A program made the position numbers and the translations under genes. The notes below the pieces were generated by a model. That model ran no database searches and was not told the origin of the DNA. It saw only the letters and a program-made list of their open reading frames with translations. Of a stretch of DNA of 64,000 bases, positions 26,152 to 34,501 are shown one piece after another. The DNA comes from Paenibacillus sinensis (lineage in GTDB: Bacteria; Bacillota; Bacilli; Paenibacillales; Paenibacillaceae), in the NCBI RefSeq assembly GCF_019904155.1, contig NZ_JAHCMB010000128.1:205188-269187 (forward strand), written 5' to 3'. Positions within the stretch are counted from its first letter, which is position 1. Every line of letters starts with the position of its first letter.

Positions 26152-27123
26152 ATGGGTGTCGCGAAAAAGCATCCCGTATTTGAACAAGAGCTGCGTTCTG
26201 ACGGCAGCTTTGTTCCCCAGAAAAATCTGTTCACCGTTCCTTTCGGCTACGGCCCCGGGGAACACCGGCCGGAAGCGGGACGCTACCGGCTCCTGTGGAT
26301 GAAGGCGTGTCCTTATGCACATCGGGCGGTGATTGTGCGCAGACTGCTGGGCCTGGAGAAAGCGATCAGCCTCGGCACGGCGAGCCATTTTCGGACGGAA
26401 TTCGGCTGGGAATTCTCGCTTGACGAGGGAGGCGTCGATCCCGTACTGGGAATCCGCTACATCAAGGAAGTGTACGACGCAGAAGACCCGGATTACAAAG
26501 GAAGGCCGACAGTGCCCATCGTAGTCGATGTACAGACCGGACGGGGAGCCAACAGCGATTATTTCCGGCTGACCAACTATCTGGAGACGGTCTGGGCTCC
26601 CTTCCACAGAGAAGGTGCGCCGGATCTGTATCCGGAACGGCTTCAGGAAGAGATTGATGTCCTGAACGACATCATCTTCCGGGATATCAACAGCGGCGTG
26701 TACAAAGCGGGCTTCGCGCACTCGCAGGAGGCTTACGAACAAGCCTATGACCAGTTGTTCGCCCGTCTGGATGAGCTGGAACAGCGGCTTGAGAGCAGCC
26801 GGTATCTCTTCGGCGACCATCTGACGGATTCTGACGTGCGGCTGTATACGACACTCGCACGGTTTGACGCGGCTTATTATCCCGTGTTCAACACGAACCG
26901 GAATCGGCTGGTCGATTTCCCCAATCTTTGGGGCTATGCGCGCGATCTATACCAGATTCCGGGCTTTGGTGACACGACGGATTTCGAAGCGATCCGAAGC
27001 AGCTATCATGCTTCCCCGCATTTAAGGGGATTTGCGGCCAATCCTTTCGGCATCTTTCCGAAGGGGCCGGATAAGCAGGAATGGAACACCCCGCACGGGC
27101 GGGAACATTTAAGCAAAGGGTGA
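26152..27123 (+). CDS. Xi-class glutathione S-transferase-like protein, paralogue 2
   Basis: A 323-residue paralogue with the same two-domain build. Its active-site motif is CPYAHR (Cys53) where the others have CPWAHR, and NSDYFRLTNYLE replaces NNDYFRLTNELE. The Trp-to-Tyr change sits in the pocket next to the catalytic cysteine and suggests a shifted substrate range. The strong site AAAGGAGG precedes the ATG at 26152. It is followed after 5 bp by paralogue 3. Expression is presumably as part of the operon beginning at 24694. Reductive removal of a thiol from a quinone or other electrophile adduct is the known family activity; nothing in the sequence fixes the substrate. Confidence 0.9.
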   Translation: MGVAKKHPVFEQELRSDGSFVPQKNLFTVPFGYGPGEHRPEAGRYRLLWMKACPYAHRAVIVRRLLGLEKAISLGTASHFRTEFGWEFSLDEGGVDPVLGIRYIKEVYDAEDPDYKGRPTVPIVVDVQTGRGANSDYFRLTNYLETVWAPFHREGAPDLYPERLQEEIDVLNDIIFRDINSGVYKAGFAHSQEAYEQAYDQLFARLDELEQRLESSRYLFGDHLTDSDVRLYTTLARFDAAYYPVFNTNRNRLVDFPNLWGYARDLYQIPGFGDTTDFEAIRSSYHASPHLRGFAANPFGIFPKGPDKQEWNTPHGREHLSKG

Positions 27124-27128
27124 GGGTT

Positions 27129-28091
27129 ATGACGAATTCGGCAAAAGCAACACCGGTTGAGATTTCACGGGACGGCTCGTTCCAGCGGCAGCGGAACCGG
27201 TTTGCCGTCCCTTTCGGGAGCGGTCCTGATGAGCTGCCCGTGGAAGCGGGACGCTACCGGCTTCTATGGTCGGCCGCCTGCCCCTGGGCGCATCGCGCGG
27301 TGATTGTCCGCAGCCTGCTTGGGCTGGAAGAGGCCATCAGCCTTGGAACGGCGGACCCGATCCGGCCGGATCTGCCGCATACGGACTGGGCGTTCACTCT
27401 GGATGAGGGAGGCACAGACCCGGTGCTCGGCATCCGCTATTTGAGCGAAGCCTATCTTGCGGCCGATCCCGGTTACACGGGGCGTCCAACCGTTCCCGCT
27501 GTAGTCGAGATTAGGACCGGAAAAGTGGTCAACAACGACTACTTCCGGCTGACCAATGAGCTGGAGACAGCATGGGCTCCCTTTCATAAAGCAGGCGCAC
27601 CTGATTTGTATCCGGCAGATCTGCGCGCGGAAATCGACGAGCTGAACGAGCGAATCTTTCATGATGTTAACAACGGTGTATACAAAGCGGGCTTCGCCCG
27701 GTCGCAGGAGGCTTACGAGAAAGCCTACGATGTATTGTTCGAGCGCCTGGATGAGCTTGAGGAGCGTCTGTCAACGCGCCGCTATCTGCACGGCAACCGG
27801 TTAACCGATTCCGATGTGCGGTTGTATACGACCCTGGTCCGGTTCGACGCCGCCTATTACACCGCGTTCCGGGCCAACCGGAGACGCATTGCCGACTATC
27901 GCCACTTATGGGCGTATGCCAGAGATTTATACCAGACTCCCGGTTTCGGAGACACAACGGATTTTGACGCGATCAAGCGGCATTACCATCTATCCGGGCT
28001 TCTGACATCGGAAGGCGCGAATCCTTACCGGATTTTGCCCAAGGGCCCCGATTTGAGCCAGTGGAACACCCCTCATGGCAGAGGACGCTGA
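27129..28091 (+). CDS. Xi-class glutathione S-transferase-like protein, paralogue 3
   Basis: A 320-residue paralogue with catalytic CPWAHR (Cys51), VNNDYFRLTNELETAW and the C-terminal FGDTTDFDAIKRHYH motif shared by all three. The ATG at 27129 has AAAGGG 8 nt upstream and begins 5 bp after the previous stop; a longer frame from 27081 would overlap paralogue 2 and lacks a site. The DNA of the three copies is clearly diverged at third positions, so the duplications are not recent. The next gene starts 16 bp downstream, continuing the operon. Confidence 0.9.
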   Translation: MTNSAKATPVEISRDGSFQRQRNRFAVPFGSGPDELPVEAGRYRLLWSAACPWAHRAVIVRSLLGLEEAISLGTADPIRPDLPHTDWAFTLDEGGTDPVLGIRYLSEAYLAADPGYTGRPTVPAVVEIRTGKVVNNDYFRLTNELETAWAPFHKAGAPDLYPADLRAEIDELNERIFHDVNNGVYKAGFARSQEAYEKAYDVLFERLDELEERLSTRRYLHGNRLTDSDVRLYTTLVRFDAAYYTAFRANRRRIADYRHLWAYARDLYQTPGFGDTTDFDAIKRHYHLSGLLTSEGANPYRILPKGPDLSQWNTPHGRGR

Positions 28092-28107
28092 AAGGAGAAA
28101 ATGGCCC

Positions 28108-29238
28108 ATGCTGACGTTTAAATCGCCTGCCGTATATGTGAACGAGCCGGGCGCAATCGCCCGGACGGGAACTCTGGCTGCGGAGCTTGGAAGCAAGGCG
28201 TATATCATCGGAGGTAAGGCCGCCCTGAAGCGGATTGGTGCGCCGCTTGAAGCCAGTCTGAAGGAGGCGGGAATCCACGCGGTTGTTGAGATTAATCAGG
28301 GGGAAGTATCTCTTGCCAATATTAATCGGTATGCTGAAAAAGTTGCCGAGGCCGCACCGGATTTCCTCATCGGCGCTGGCGGCGGACTGGTGCTTGATCT
28401 CGTGAAGGCGGTAGGCGACCGTACGGGCTTGCCGGTGGTAGCCGTTCCGACCGTGGCTGCGACCTGCGCAGCCTGGTCGGCGCTGAGTATTCTGCATGAC
28501 GATGAAGGCAACTCGGCCGGTCCATTGTTTCTGAAAGCATCGCCCCGGATTGTCGTCGCCGACACGGCTGTTCTGGCCGAAGCGCCAAGACGTTACTTCG
28601 CTTCCGGCATCGGAGATACGCTGGCGAAATGGTATGAGGTGGCCCTCAATTTGCAGGATGGTCAGGGCCGCGCGGATATTGTGCTGAGCCTGCATCCGGC
28701 CAAGCTGGCGCTTGAGGCGATCGAACGCTCGGGAATCGAAGCTTATTCGGACGCCGGAGGCGGCAGAGCCAGCGATGCGTTCAAAGAGGTGACGGACGCC
28801 ATCATCGTCCTGACGGGCCTCGCGGGCACCGTGAGCGGGACAGGGCGCCGGGCGCTCGTGGCCCATGCGGTTCACGACAGTCTGACCAATCTTCCCGATG
28901 CTCACGGAGCGCTGCATGGGGAGAAGGTGGGCTTCTGCCTGATCGTACAGTCTATCCTCGAAGGCCGGAACGATATCGGCAGTATCATCGCCGTGCTCCG
29001 AAAGTATGAACTTCCTGTAACGCTGGCCGAACTCGGCATAACCGGACAGACGGACGACAAAATCCGCCGGGTGGCGGAGGACACTCTTATTATTCAGCCT
29101 GACGGCGGCTTCGCCTTCCCGGCCGACAGCGCAAGTCTGGCCGTGGCCATCCGCGCCGCCGACAGGGCGGGACGCGAAGCGTTGAGCCTGCCGGCCGCTG
29201 CTGAGCGGCTGCCATTCCCTTTTTATTACCCGTATTAA
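28108..29238 (+). CDS. GldA/HcxA-like iron-type dehydrogenase
   Basis: A 376-residue dehydrogenase of the glycerol-dehydrogenase-like branch of iron-containing alcohol dehydrogenases, resembling E. coli YbdH (HcxA), a 2-oxo-acid reductase. The NAD site is GAGGGLVLDLVKAVGD, followed by VPTVAATCAAWSALSIL. Metal ligands are likely the Asp in SGIGDTLAKWYE and the histidines in VAHAVHDSL and LHGEKVGF. The ATG at 28108 has AAAGGAG 10 nt upstream; an earlier in-frame ATG at 28075 overlaps the preceding gene. With the aminotransferase at the operon's end it could form an amine to 2-oxo-acid (or aldehyde) to alcohol route. In E. coli ybdH likewise lies near an aminotransferase gene (ybdL). Confidence 0.82.
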   Translation: MLTFKSPAVYVNEPGAIARTGTLAAELGSKAYIIGGKAALKRIGAPLEASLKEAGIHAVVEINQGEVSLANINRYAEKVAEAAPDFLIGAGGGLVLDLVKAVGDRTGLPVVAVPTVAATCAAWSALSILHDDEGNSAGPLFLKASPRIVVADTAVLAEAPRRYFASGIGDTLAKWYEVALNLQDGQGRADIVLSLHPAKLALEAIERSGIEAYSDAGGGRASDAFKEVTDAIIVLTGLAGTVSGTGRRALVAHAVHDSLTNLPDAHGALHGEKVGFCLIVQSILEGRNDIGSIIAVLRKYELPVTLAELGITGQTDDKIRRVAEDTLIIQPDGGFAFPADSASLAVAIRAADRAGREALSLPAAAERLPFPFYYPY

Positions 29239-29278
29239 GTCCATATCCATATATTTAGAAAAGGTGGTTGTCTTGTTC

Positions 29279-30379
29279 ATGAGAAAAATAAGGTACACGC
29301 ATTCTTTCTTGCTGTTGTTGATATTGTCCGCAGTGCTGGCGGTTTCCGGCTGCTCATCGAATTCATCCGGTTCCTCGGCCTCGTCGGAAGCACCCGCATC
29401 AAAGGCTTCTTCCGAATCCACTGCGGCTCAAGCGTCTGCTCAGGCCTCTACCGAGCCATCCGTTGATCTCAGCGGCGTAACGCTGCGGGTCGGCCAGGTC
29501 GGCTGGTCCGAATGGGAAGAGGGCTTCAAGGCGGCGGGCTTGCTCGATACGCCGTACAAACTGGAGTTCAGCGTCTTCCAGGGAGGTAATCTGGAACTGG
29601 AGGCAATCGCCGCCGACCAGCTGGACTTCGCGATTACGAGCGAAATTCCGCCTATCTTCGCTTCCCAGGCTGCGAACCAGGGGAACTTCAAGATTGTCGG
29701 CGTACAGCGCTGGAATACACTTTTGCAGGAACTGGTCATCCCGAAGGGCTCTCCGATTAAATCCGTAGCGGAGCTTAAGGGCAAGAAGGTGGCCTACGTT
29801 CAGAACACGACTTCCCAGTACTTTCTTGTCAAAATGCTGGAAGCTGCCGGTCTGACCTGGAAAGACATCGAGCCTGTCAAGCTGACAACGGCCGAAGGGC
29901 TGACGGCATTGGTCGGCGGCAAGGTTGACGCTCTGGCCAGCTACAGTAATTCAATCACCGCTGCGCATCAGAACGGAGCAACTACGCTGGCAAGCGCCAA
30001 GGATATTTTATCCGGCAACTTTCCGGTGGCCGTCAACAACAATGCGATCGATGATCCGGCCAAGCATGCGGCTGTGGCCGATTTTCTCGAGCGGCTGACC
30101 AAGTATTATGAGTGGACCCGCGCCAACCGGGAGCAGTGGGCCGAAATAACGGCAGAGAAGACCAACCAGAAGAAGGAGGATGTTCTGGATACGCTGACCA
30201 AAGGGGACGAGCAGCGTCCGCTTGCCCTGCAGGCGATCTCGGATGAGGCCATCGCATCTCAGCAGGATATTGCCGATACCTTCACTACACTAGGACAATT
30301 GCCCGGCAAGCTTGATGTATCGGCTGCCTGGAGCCACGCGTTTGACAAAGACATCGCCGGCATCCTGGAGAAGAAATAA
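29279..30379 (+). CDS. ABC transporter substrate-binding lipoprotein (SsuA/TauA-like)
   Basis: A 366-residue secreted lipoprotein. A signal peptide with a hydrophobic core (LLLLILSAVLAVSG) ends at the lipobox cysteine, Cys25, followed by a Ser/Ala-rich linker to about residue 60. The binding domain follows the NMT1/SsuA pattern: VRVGQVGWSEW-like first strand, DFAITSEIPPIFASQ, VIPKGSPIKSVAELKGKKVAYVQNT and VKLTTAEGLTALVGGKVDALA. Homologues bind alkylsulfonates, taurine, sulfate esters, or thiamine precursors. Start: ATG 29279 after GGTGG; an in-frame GTG at 29264 overlaps that site. Together with the next two genes it forms a complete importer. A sulfonate or organosulfur ligand is most likely from family and context, not proven. 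Confidence 0.87.
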   Translation: MRKIRYTHSFLLLLILSAVLAVSGCSSNSSGSSASSEAPASKASSESTAAQASAQASTEPSVDLSGVTLRVGQVGWSEWEEGFKAAGLLDTPYKLEFSVFQGGNLELEAIAADQLDFAITSEIPPIFASQAANQGNFKIVGVQRWNTLLQELVIPKGSPIKSVAELKGKKVAYVQNTTSQYFLVKMLEAAGLTWKDIEPVKLTTAEGLTALVGGKVDALASYSNSITAAHQNGATTLASAKDILSGNFPVAVNNNAIDDPAKHAAVADFLERLTKYYEWTRANREQWAEITAEKTNQKKEDVLDTLTKGDEQRPLALQAISDEAIASQQDIADTFTTLGQLPGKLDVSAAWSHAFDKDIAGILEKK

Positions 30380-30405
30380 CCGGGCTGAAGGAGAAGGAGG
30401 GGATC

Positions 30406-31191
30406 ATGAGCGACAGACAAAGAAAGTCAGCCCTTCGATCGGCGGTGCCGTGGCTGCTGCCGGCCCTGATCATCGTGTTCTGGCATATTTCCACGACGAC
30501 GGGTATCGTGGCCGGTAACATTCTGCCTCAGCCGCTTCAGGTGGCCCGCACCTTTGTCGATTTGCTGAAAAATGGTGAGCTGGCGCGGAACGTCGGCATC
30601 AGTGCTCAAAGAGCCGTTATCGGCTTTCTGATTGGCGGGTTCATCGGGTTTGCGCTCGGGCTGTTTAACGGCGTATGGGCGAGGGCGGAGATGCTGCTTG
30701 ACACAACCATTCAAATGGTGCGGAATATCCCTCATCTTGCGCTGATTCCCATTGTGATTCTGTGGTTTGGGATCGGTGAGGGAACGAAGGTGCTGCTTGT
30801 GTCGCTGGGTGTATTTTTCCCGATCTATCTCAATACGTTTCACGGCATTCGCTCCGTCGATCCTAAGCTGGTTGAGATGGGAAAAGTGTACGGATATAAG
30901 GGCTTGCCCTTATATCTTCACGTCATCCTTCCCGGTGCGCTTCCATCGATTCTTGTGGGCGTCCGCCAATCGCTCGGCATCATGTGGCTGACCCTGATCG
31001 TTGCGGAGACCGTTGCGGCGAATTCCGGTATCGGATATATGGCGATGAACGCGCGCGAATATATGAGGATGGACATTATTGTCCTCAGTATTTTATTGTA
31101 CGCGCTGCTCGGCAAGCTGTCGGACAGTCTGGCTAAATGGCTGGAACGCAGCTGGCTGCGCTGGCACCCGAACTTTACCGGCAAGCGATAG
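30406..31191 (+). CDS. ABC transporter permease (SsuC/TauC-like)
   Basis: A 261-residue inner-membrane permease with about six hydrophobic segments. The EAA loop is visible as KVYGYKGLPLYLHVILPGALPSIL, where the ATPase docks. The NIPHLALIPIVILWFGIGEGTK segment and the ending SDSLAKWLERSWLRW are characteristic of the sulfonate/nitrate/taurine permease subfamily. The ATG at 30406 has AAGGAGGGG upstream. It lies between the binding-protein and ATPase genes with gaps of 26 and 17 bp. No binding domain is fused, so it would act as a homodimer with the ATPase and lipoprotein. Confidence 0.9.
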   Translation: MSDRQRKSALRSAVPWLLPALIIVFWHISTTTGIVAGNILPQPLQVARTFVDLLKNGELARNVGISAQRAVIGFLIGGFIGFALGLFNGVWARAEMLLDTTIQMVRNIPHLALIPIVILWFGIGEGTKVLLVSLGVFFPIYLNTFHGIRSVDPKLVEMGKVYGYKGLPLYLHVILPGALPSILVGVRQSLGIMWLTLIVAETVAANSGIGYMAMNAREYMRMDIIVLSILLYALLGKLSDSLAKWLERSWLRWHPNFTGKR

Positions 31192-31208
31192 GAGATGGAG
31201 ACAAGGGC

Positions 31209-31979
31209 ATGGAGAGAAGCATAGCAGGGTTTTCAATACAGGCGCAGCAGCTGCGGAAGAAATTCGGAGAGAAGCATGTGCTGGGCGGGATCGACTTGAC
31301 GGTGGAACCGGGCGAATTCATTGCAGTGGTCGGCAAAAGCGGATGCGGCAAGAGTACGCTTCTTCGCCTGATCGCGGGGCTGGAGATGCCATCATCCGGC
31401 TCGGTGATTCTGGACGAAACAACCGTGGCCGGAATCGATCCGCAGGCGAGGGTGCTGTTTCAGGAATCCCGGCTGCTTCCGTGGAAGAAGGTAGTCGATA
31501 ATGTCCGGATTGGCGCTCCGGGCCGGGATCTGTCCAAATCGCTGGAGGCGCTGCGGCTTGTGGGCCTTGAAGAACGCGCCGGGGAATGGCCGGGTGTGCT
31601 GTCCGGCGGCCAGCAGCAGCGGGTCGCCCTGGCCCGGGCGATCGCCGGACATCCGCGTCTCTTGCTGCTGGATGAACCGTTCGGCGCGCTCGACGCCTTG
31701 ACCAGGCTCGATATGCAGAAGCTGATCGGGCGATTATGGGAAGAACAGCGGTTCACCGTTGTTCTGGTCACGCATGATGTCAGTGAAGCCGTTGCGCTGG
31801 CCGACCGCGTGCTGCTGATTGAAGACGGTCAGATTACGCTGGACGAACGGATTCAGCTTGGCCGTCCGCGCATCAGGGACGCCGGGTTCGCTCACTATGA
31901 GAATCTGATTCTTAAGCGCGTGATGGGCGCTCTGGATGATGAGCATACAGGCATCAAGCCTGTTCAATATTCCATATAG
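31209..31979 (+). CDS. ABC transporter ATP-binding protein (SsuB/TauB-like)
   Basis: A 256-residue ATPase. Walker [10 protein letters not shown] (residues 42-50), the Q-loop in [13 protein letters not shown], the signature [17 protein letters not shown], Walker [13 protein letters not shown] and the H-loop THDVSEAV are all intact. The RLLPWK segment after the Q-loop is typical of the sulfonate/nitrate/taurine family. The ATG at 31209 has GGAG 8 nt upstream; a longer frame would run back into the permease gene. It energises import by the two preceding gene products. Confidence 0.92.
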   Translation: MERSIAGFSIQAQQLRKKFGEKHVLGGIDLTVEPGEFIAVVGKSGCGKSTLLRLIAGLEMPSSGSVILDETTVAGIDPQARVLFQESRLLPWKKVVDNVRIGAPGRDLSKSLEALRLVGLEERAGEWPGVLSGGQQQRVALARAIAGHPRLLLLDEPFGALDALTRLDMQKLIGRLWEEQRFTVVLVTHDVSEAVALADRVLLIEDGQITLDERIQLGRPRIRDAGFAHYENLILKRVMGALDDEHTGIKPVQYSI

Positions 31980-32031
31980 CAGCCTTTCATTTGCCCGTGA
32001 ACCACGCATGCCTCAAGAAAGGAGTGAAATT

Positions 32032-33222
32032 GTGACCAGAACGATGGAAGAATATCAGTTCAATCGAAATATTATCGTGCAGCCTGTCGGACGGGGCGCA
32101 GCTGGCAGGCAGGACAGCGTCAATCTGTCATACGGCTTTCCGGCGACGGAGCTTCTGCCTGTTGAAGCACTGAACCAGGCAGCGCTCGAATCGCTGGTAC
32201 GCGACCGGGCGCAAGCGCTGCACTATACCGGAGGACAAGGGCTGGACATCATCAAGAATTGGCAGCTCAGACGTCTGCGGAAATTCGGTATTCAAGCGAA
32301 TGATGAGCACTATTTGGCCGTATATGGGGCGAATCAGGGCATCGAGCTGACAGCCCGCGTATTGATCAATCCCGGCGATACGGTATGGACCGAGGCGGCG
32401 ACCTATTTTAACGCGATTAACATGTTCCGTTACGTGGGTGCCGAGATCGTCGGCCTGCCGATGGATGAGAACGGTGTTGACGTCGATAAGGTGGAGGATG
32501 CGTTGCAAAAGGCCGCCGTCGGTGAAGGCACGCTGCCCAAGTTCATCTATGTCATGCCGAACTTCCAGAATCCGACCGGAACGACGCTGTCGCGCTCGCG
32601 CCGCGAGCGGCTTGCCGAGCTGGCCCGGATTTACAATTTCTTCATCCTGGAGGACGACGCATACGGCGAGCTGCGCTTTGAGGGTGAGGATGTGCCGGCT
32701 ATTTGCTCGCATGCGCCGGACCGGACGATATATCTCGGCACCTTCTCCAAGACATTGGGACCGGGATTGCGTTTCGGCTGCGTCATTGCTCCCCGGGAGG
32801 TTGCTGACCGCATGCGCTGCCTGACGCTGAACAGCGCCCCAAGTCCGTTCACTCAGGAAATTCTGGGCCATCTGCTGCAGAACAGCGATTATGACGCCCA
32901 GATCGCCCGGCTGACAGCTTGTTACTCCGCTAGGCGCGACGCGCTGGCGGAGGGGCTGGGAGCAGCCTTCGGAGACGAAGTGCGGTTCCAGCTTCCGGAA
33001 GGCGGCTTCTTCCTCTGGCTGGCCTTTCAAGACGGGACGGATACCCTCCGGCTTGCCGAACTTGCTGCGGAGAGAGGGGTTCAGACCGTCCCCGGGCGGG
33101 GCTTCTATGCGACGGAGGGCAGCTATCCGTTTATCCGGCTGTGCTTCAGTTATTGCGGGGAGAGCGAGATCGAGGAGGGCGTGAGAAGGCTGGCTGCGGC
33201 TTACTCCGATTACCGGAGATAA
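32032..33222 (+). CDS. PLP-dependent aminotransferase (fold type I, MocR-like catalytic domain without HTH)
   Basis: A 396-residue class I/II aminotransferase related to 2-aminoadipate/aromatic aminotransferases and to the catalytic half of MocR regulators, but without a GntR domain. Key elements: VYGANQGIELTARVL for the phosphate-binding Ser/Ala-Asn-Gln-Gly loop, MPNFQNPTG (the N-P-T-G motif), DDAYGEL with the cofactor Asp, Lys240 in FSKTLGPGLRFG as the Schiff-base lysine, and a late conserved Arg in FIRLCFSY. Start is GTG 32032, with AAAGGAG 7 nt upstream; an upstream ATG at 32008 also in frame is less well placed. It is the last gene of the operon, 52 bp after the ATPase, and may deaminate the imported compound. 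Confidence 0.87.
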   Translation: MTRTMEEYQFNRNIIVQPVGRGAAGRQDSVNLSYGFPATELLPVEALNQAALESLVRDRAQALHYTGGQGLDIIKNWQLRRLRKFGIQANDEHYLAVYGANQGIELTARVLINPGDTVWTEAATYFNAINMFRYVGAEIVGLPMDENGVDVDKVEDALQKAAVGEGTLPKFIYVMPNFQNPTGTTLSRSRRERLAELARIYNFFILEDDAYGELRFEGEDVPAICSHAPDRTIYLGTFSKTLGPGLRFGCVIAPREVADRMRCLTLNSAPSPFTQEILGHLLQNSDYDAQIARLTACYSARRDALAEGLGAAFGDEVRFQLPEGGFFLWLAFQDGTDTLRLAELAAERGVQTVPGRGFYATEGSYPFIRLCFSYCGESEIEEGVRRLAAAYSDYRR

Positions 33223-33243
33223 CGCTTCTTCCGGAAGGATTCC

Positions 33244-33289
33244 TTGATGTTGCGGAGCGGCACAAGTATAATTTAGACGTTGCCGCTCC
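33244..33289 (+). promoter_or_regulatory. glcT promoter with -10 inside an inverted repeat
   Basis: TTGATG (33244-33249), 17 bp, TATAAT (33267-33272). The repeat GGAGCGGCA (33254-33262) and TGCCGCTCC (33281-33289) flanks the -10 box. It could be an operator, or a terminator stem for the preceding operon, although no T run follows. Confidence 0.6.
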
Positions 33290-33348
33290 CTTATTGGCTG
33301 CTGCTGCAACATTTTTAAGGTATCTGGAAGCAAAAGAGGTGTGTGCAA

Positions 33349-34224
33349 GTGAGCAGCATAAGTGTGGCCAAGGTACTCAACAACAACGTTATCATCGCCG
33401 ATCATCCCCAGTATGACGAAGTCGTCGTCATCGGCAAGGGTATCGGCTTCAACCGCAAGGTCCGGGACAAGATCGATTTGTCCGCGGTAGAGAAGATGTT
33501 CATTCTCCGCAACCAGCAGGAGCAGGAGCAATACAAGCAGTTGATTCCCCAGGTCGACGAGAAGCTGATCGAGACCATTCATGAGATTGTGCTGTACATT
33601 ATGCAGCATAGCTCCAAGCCGTTGAACGAGCATATTCATATTGCTCTGACAGATCATATTGCTTTTGCCATCCGGCGCTATGAACAGGATGTGCCCTTTC
33701 ACAATCCCTTTCTGTACGAAACCAAGGAAATTTATCCGGATGAATATGCGATGGCGGAGTATTCCGTGGACCGGATCAATGAGAAGATGGGAGTTGAACT
33801 CCCGCTCGATGAGATCGGTTTCGTCGCTCTTCATATCCACAGCGCGCTGAGCAACCGGCACATATCGGAAGTCCAGAAGCATTCCATGCTGATCAGCGAT
33901 ATGGTCAATCTGGTGGAGAACAACCTGAATTACCATATCCCCCGGGACTCGCTCGATTACTCCAGACTCGTTACTCATCTTCGGTTCGTGTTGGAGAGAT
34001 TGCGGAGAGGCGAAACGGTTCAGGAGACTTCCTCGCTTGACGGGCTAATGAAGAGGGAATACCCAGAAATGTATTCGCTTGCGTGGAAGCTGACCAAGGT
34101 CATCGAGCAGCGGATGCACTTGTCCGTCTATCCCGCAGAAGTGGGTTATCTGACCGTCCATCTTCAGCGTCTCGCCCAGAAAAAAGAGGATGAGGCGGAT
34201 ATGAATAATCGGACCGGAAGCTGA
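33349..34224 (+). CDS. glcT: Transcription antiterminator of the BglG family, GlcT
   Basis: A 291-residue RNA-binding antiterminator. The N-terminal co-antiterminator domain (about residues 1-55; KVLNNNVIIA and GKGIGFNRK) binds the RAT hairpin. Two PTS-regulation domains follow at about 65-170 and 175-285, with phosphorylatable histidines such as those in LTDHIAFAI, HIHSA and VTHLRFVLERL. When glucose is scarce, phosphorylation by the glucose permease should inactivate it; with glucose it dimerises and opens the ptsG leader. GTG 33349 is preferred because GAGG is 9 nt upstream; the GTG at 33343 is only 3 nt away. The gene lies directly before its target, ptsG, as in B. subtilis. Confidence 0.94.
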   Translation: MSSISVAKVLNNNVIIADHPQYDEVVVIGKGIGFNRKVRDKIDLSAVEKMFILRNQQEQEQYKQLIPQVDEKLIETIHEIVLYIMQHSSKPLNEHIHIALTDHIAFAIRRYEQDVPFHNPFLYETKEIYPDEYAMAEYSVDRINEKMGVELPLDEIGFVALHIHSALSNRHISEVQKHSMLISDMVNLVENNLNYHIPRDSLDYSRLVTHLRFVLERLRRGETVQETSSLDGLMKREYPEMYSLAWKLTKVIEQRMHLSVYPAEVGYLTVHLQRLAQKKEDEADMNNRTGS

Positions 34225-34260
34225 CGATGAATGTGAGTTTTGTCAATTTCTAGACTCATC

Positions 34261-34289
34261 TTGCAAGTCGAAATAATCGGTGCTACAAT
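34261..34289 (+). promoter_or_regulatory. ptsG promoter
   Basis: TTGCAA (34261-34266), 17-bp spacer, TACAAT (34284-34289). It gives an untranslated leader of about 205 nt that contains the RAT element and terminator. Confidence 0.75.
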
Positions 34290-34322
34290 TACCACTGTTA
34301 ATACCAGCAAAACAGAATACCT

Positions 34323-34443
34323 ACGTGTTACTGATTCGATCAGGCATGAGTGCTTTCAGTATTTTGGTTGTTTTTCCCCGACTCGGGGTAATCTAACTTT
34401 AGAGTTAGGACAACTGATTACTGTGAATACTCATGCCTTTTTT
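34323..34443 (+). promoter_or_regulatory. RAT antiterminator and conditional terminator in the ptsG leader
   Basis: The RAT element spans 34323-34351: ACGTGTTACTGATTCGATCA followed by GGCATGAGT, the sequence type bound by GlcT. Its 3' part GGCATGAGT (34343-34351) is also the 5' arm of a terminator whose 3' arm ACTCATGCC (34429-34437) is followed by seven T residues. The two folds are mutually exclusive. Unusually, the terminator arms enclose about 77 nt that hold two more hairpins, CCCCGA-C-TCGGGG (around 34376-34388) and CTAACTTT/AGAGTTAG (34393-34408). Confidence 0.9.
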
Positions 34444-34501
34444 GCTGTCTGTTTTGCTTGTACCATACATGATTTGATATTGGATAAGGAAGTGAACCTG
34501 A

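Noticed and set aside
33254..33289. Terminator for the nine-gene operon
   Set aside because: The 9-bp stem has no T run, and its loop holds the glcT -10 box, so an operator or overlap is more likely than a simple terminator.
32128..33978. A 616-codon minus-strand frame opposite the aminotransferase and glcT genes
   Set aside because: It spans two well-supported genes and their regulatory gap, with no recognisable domain.
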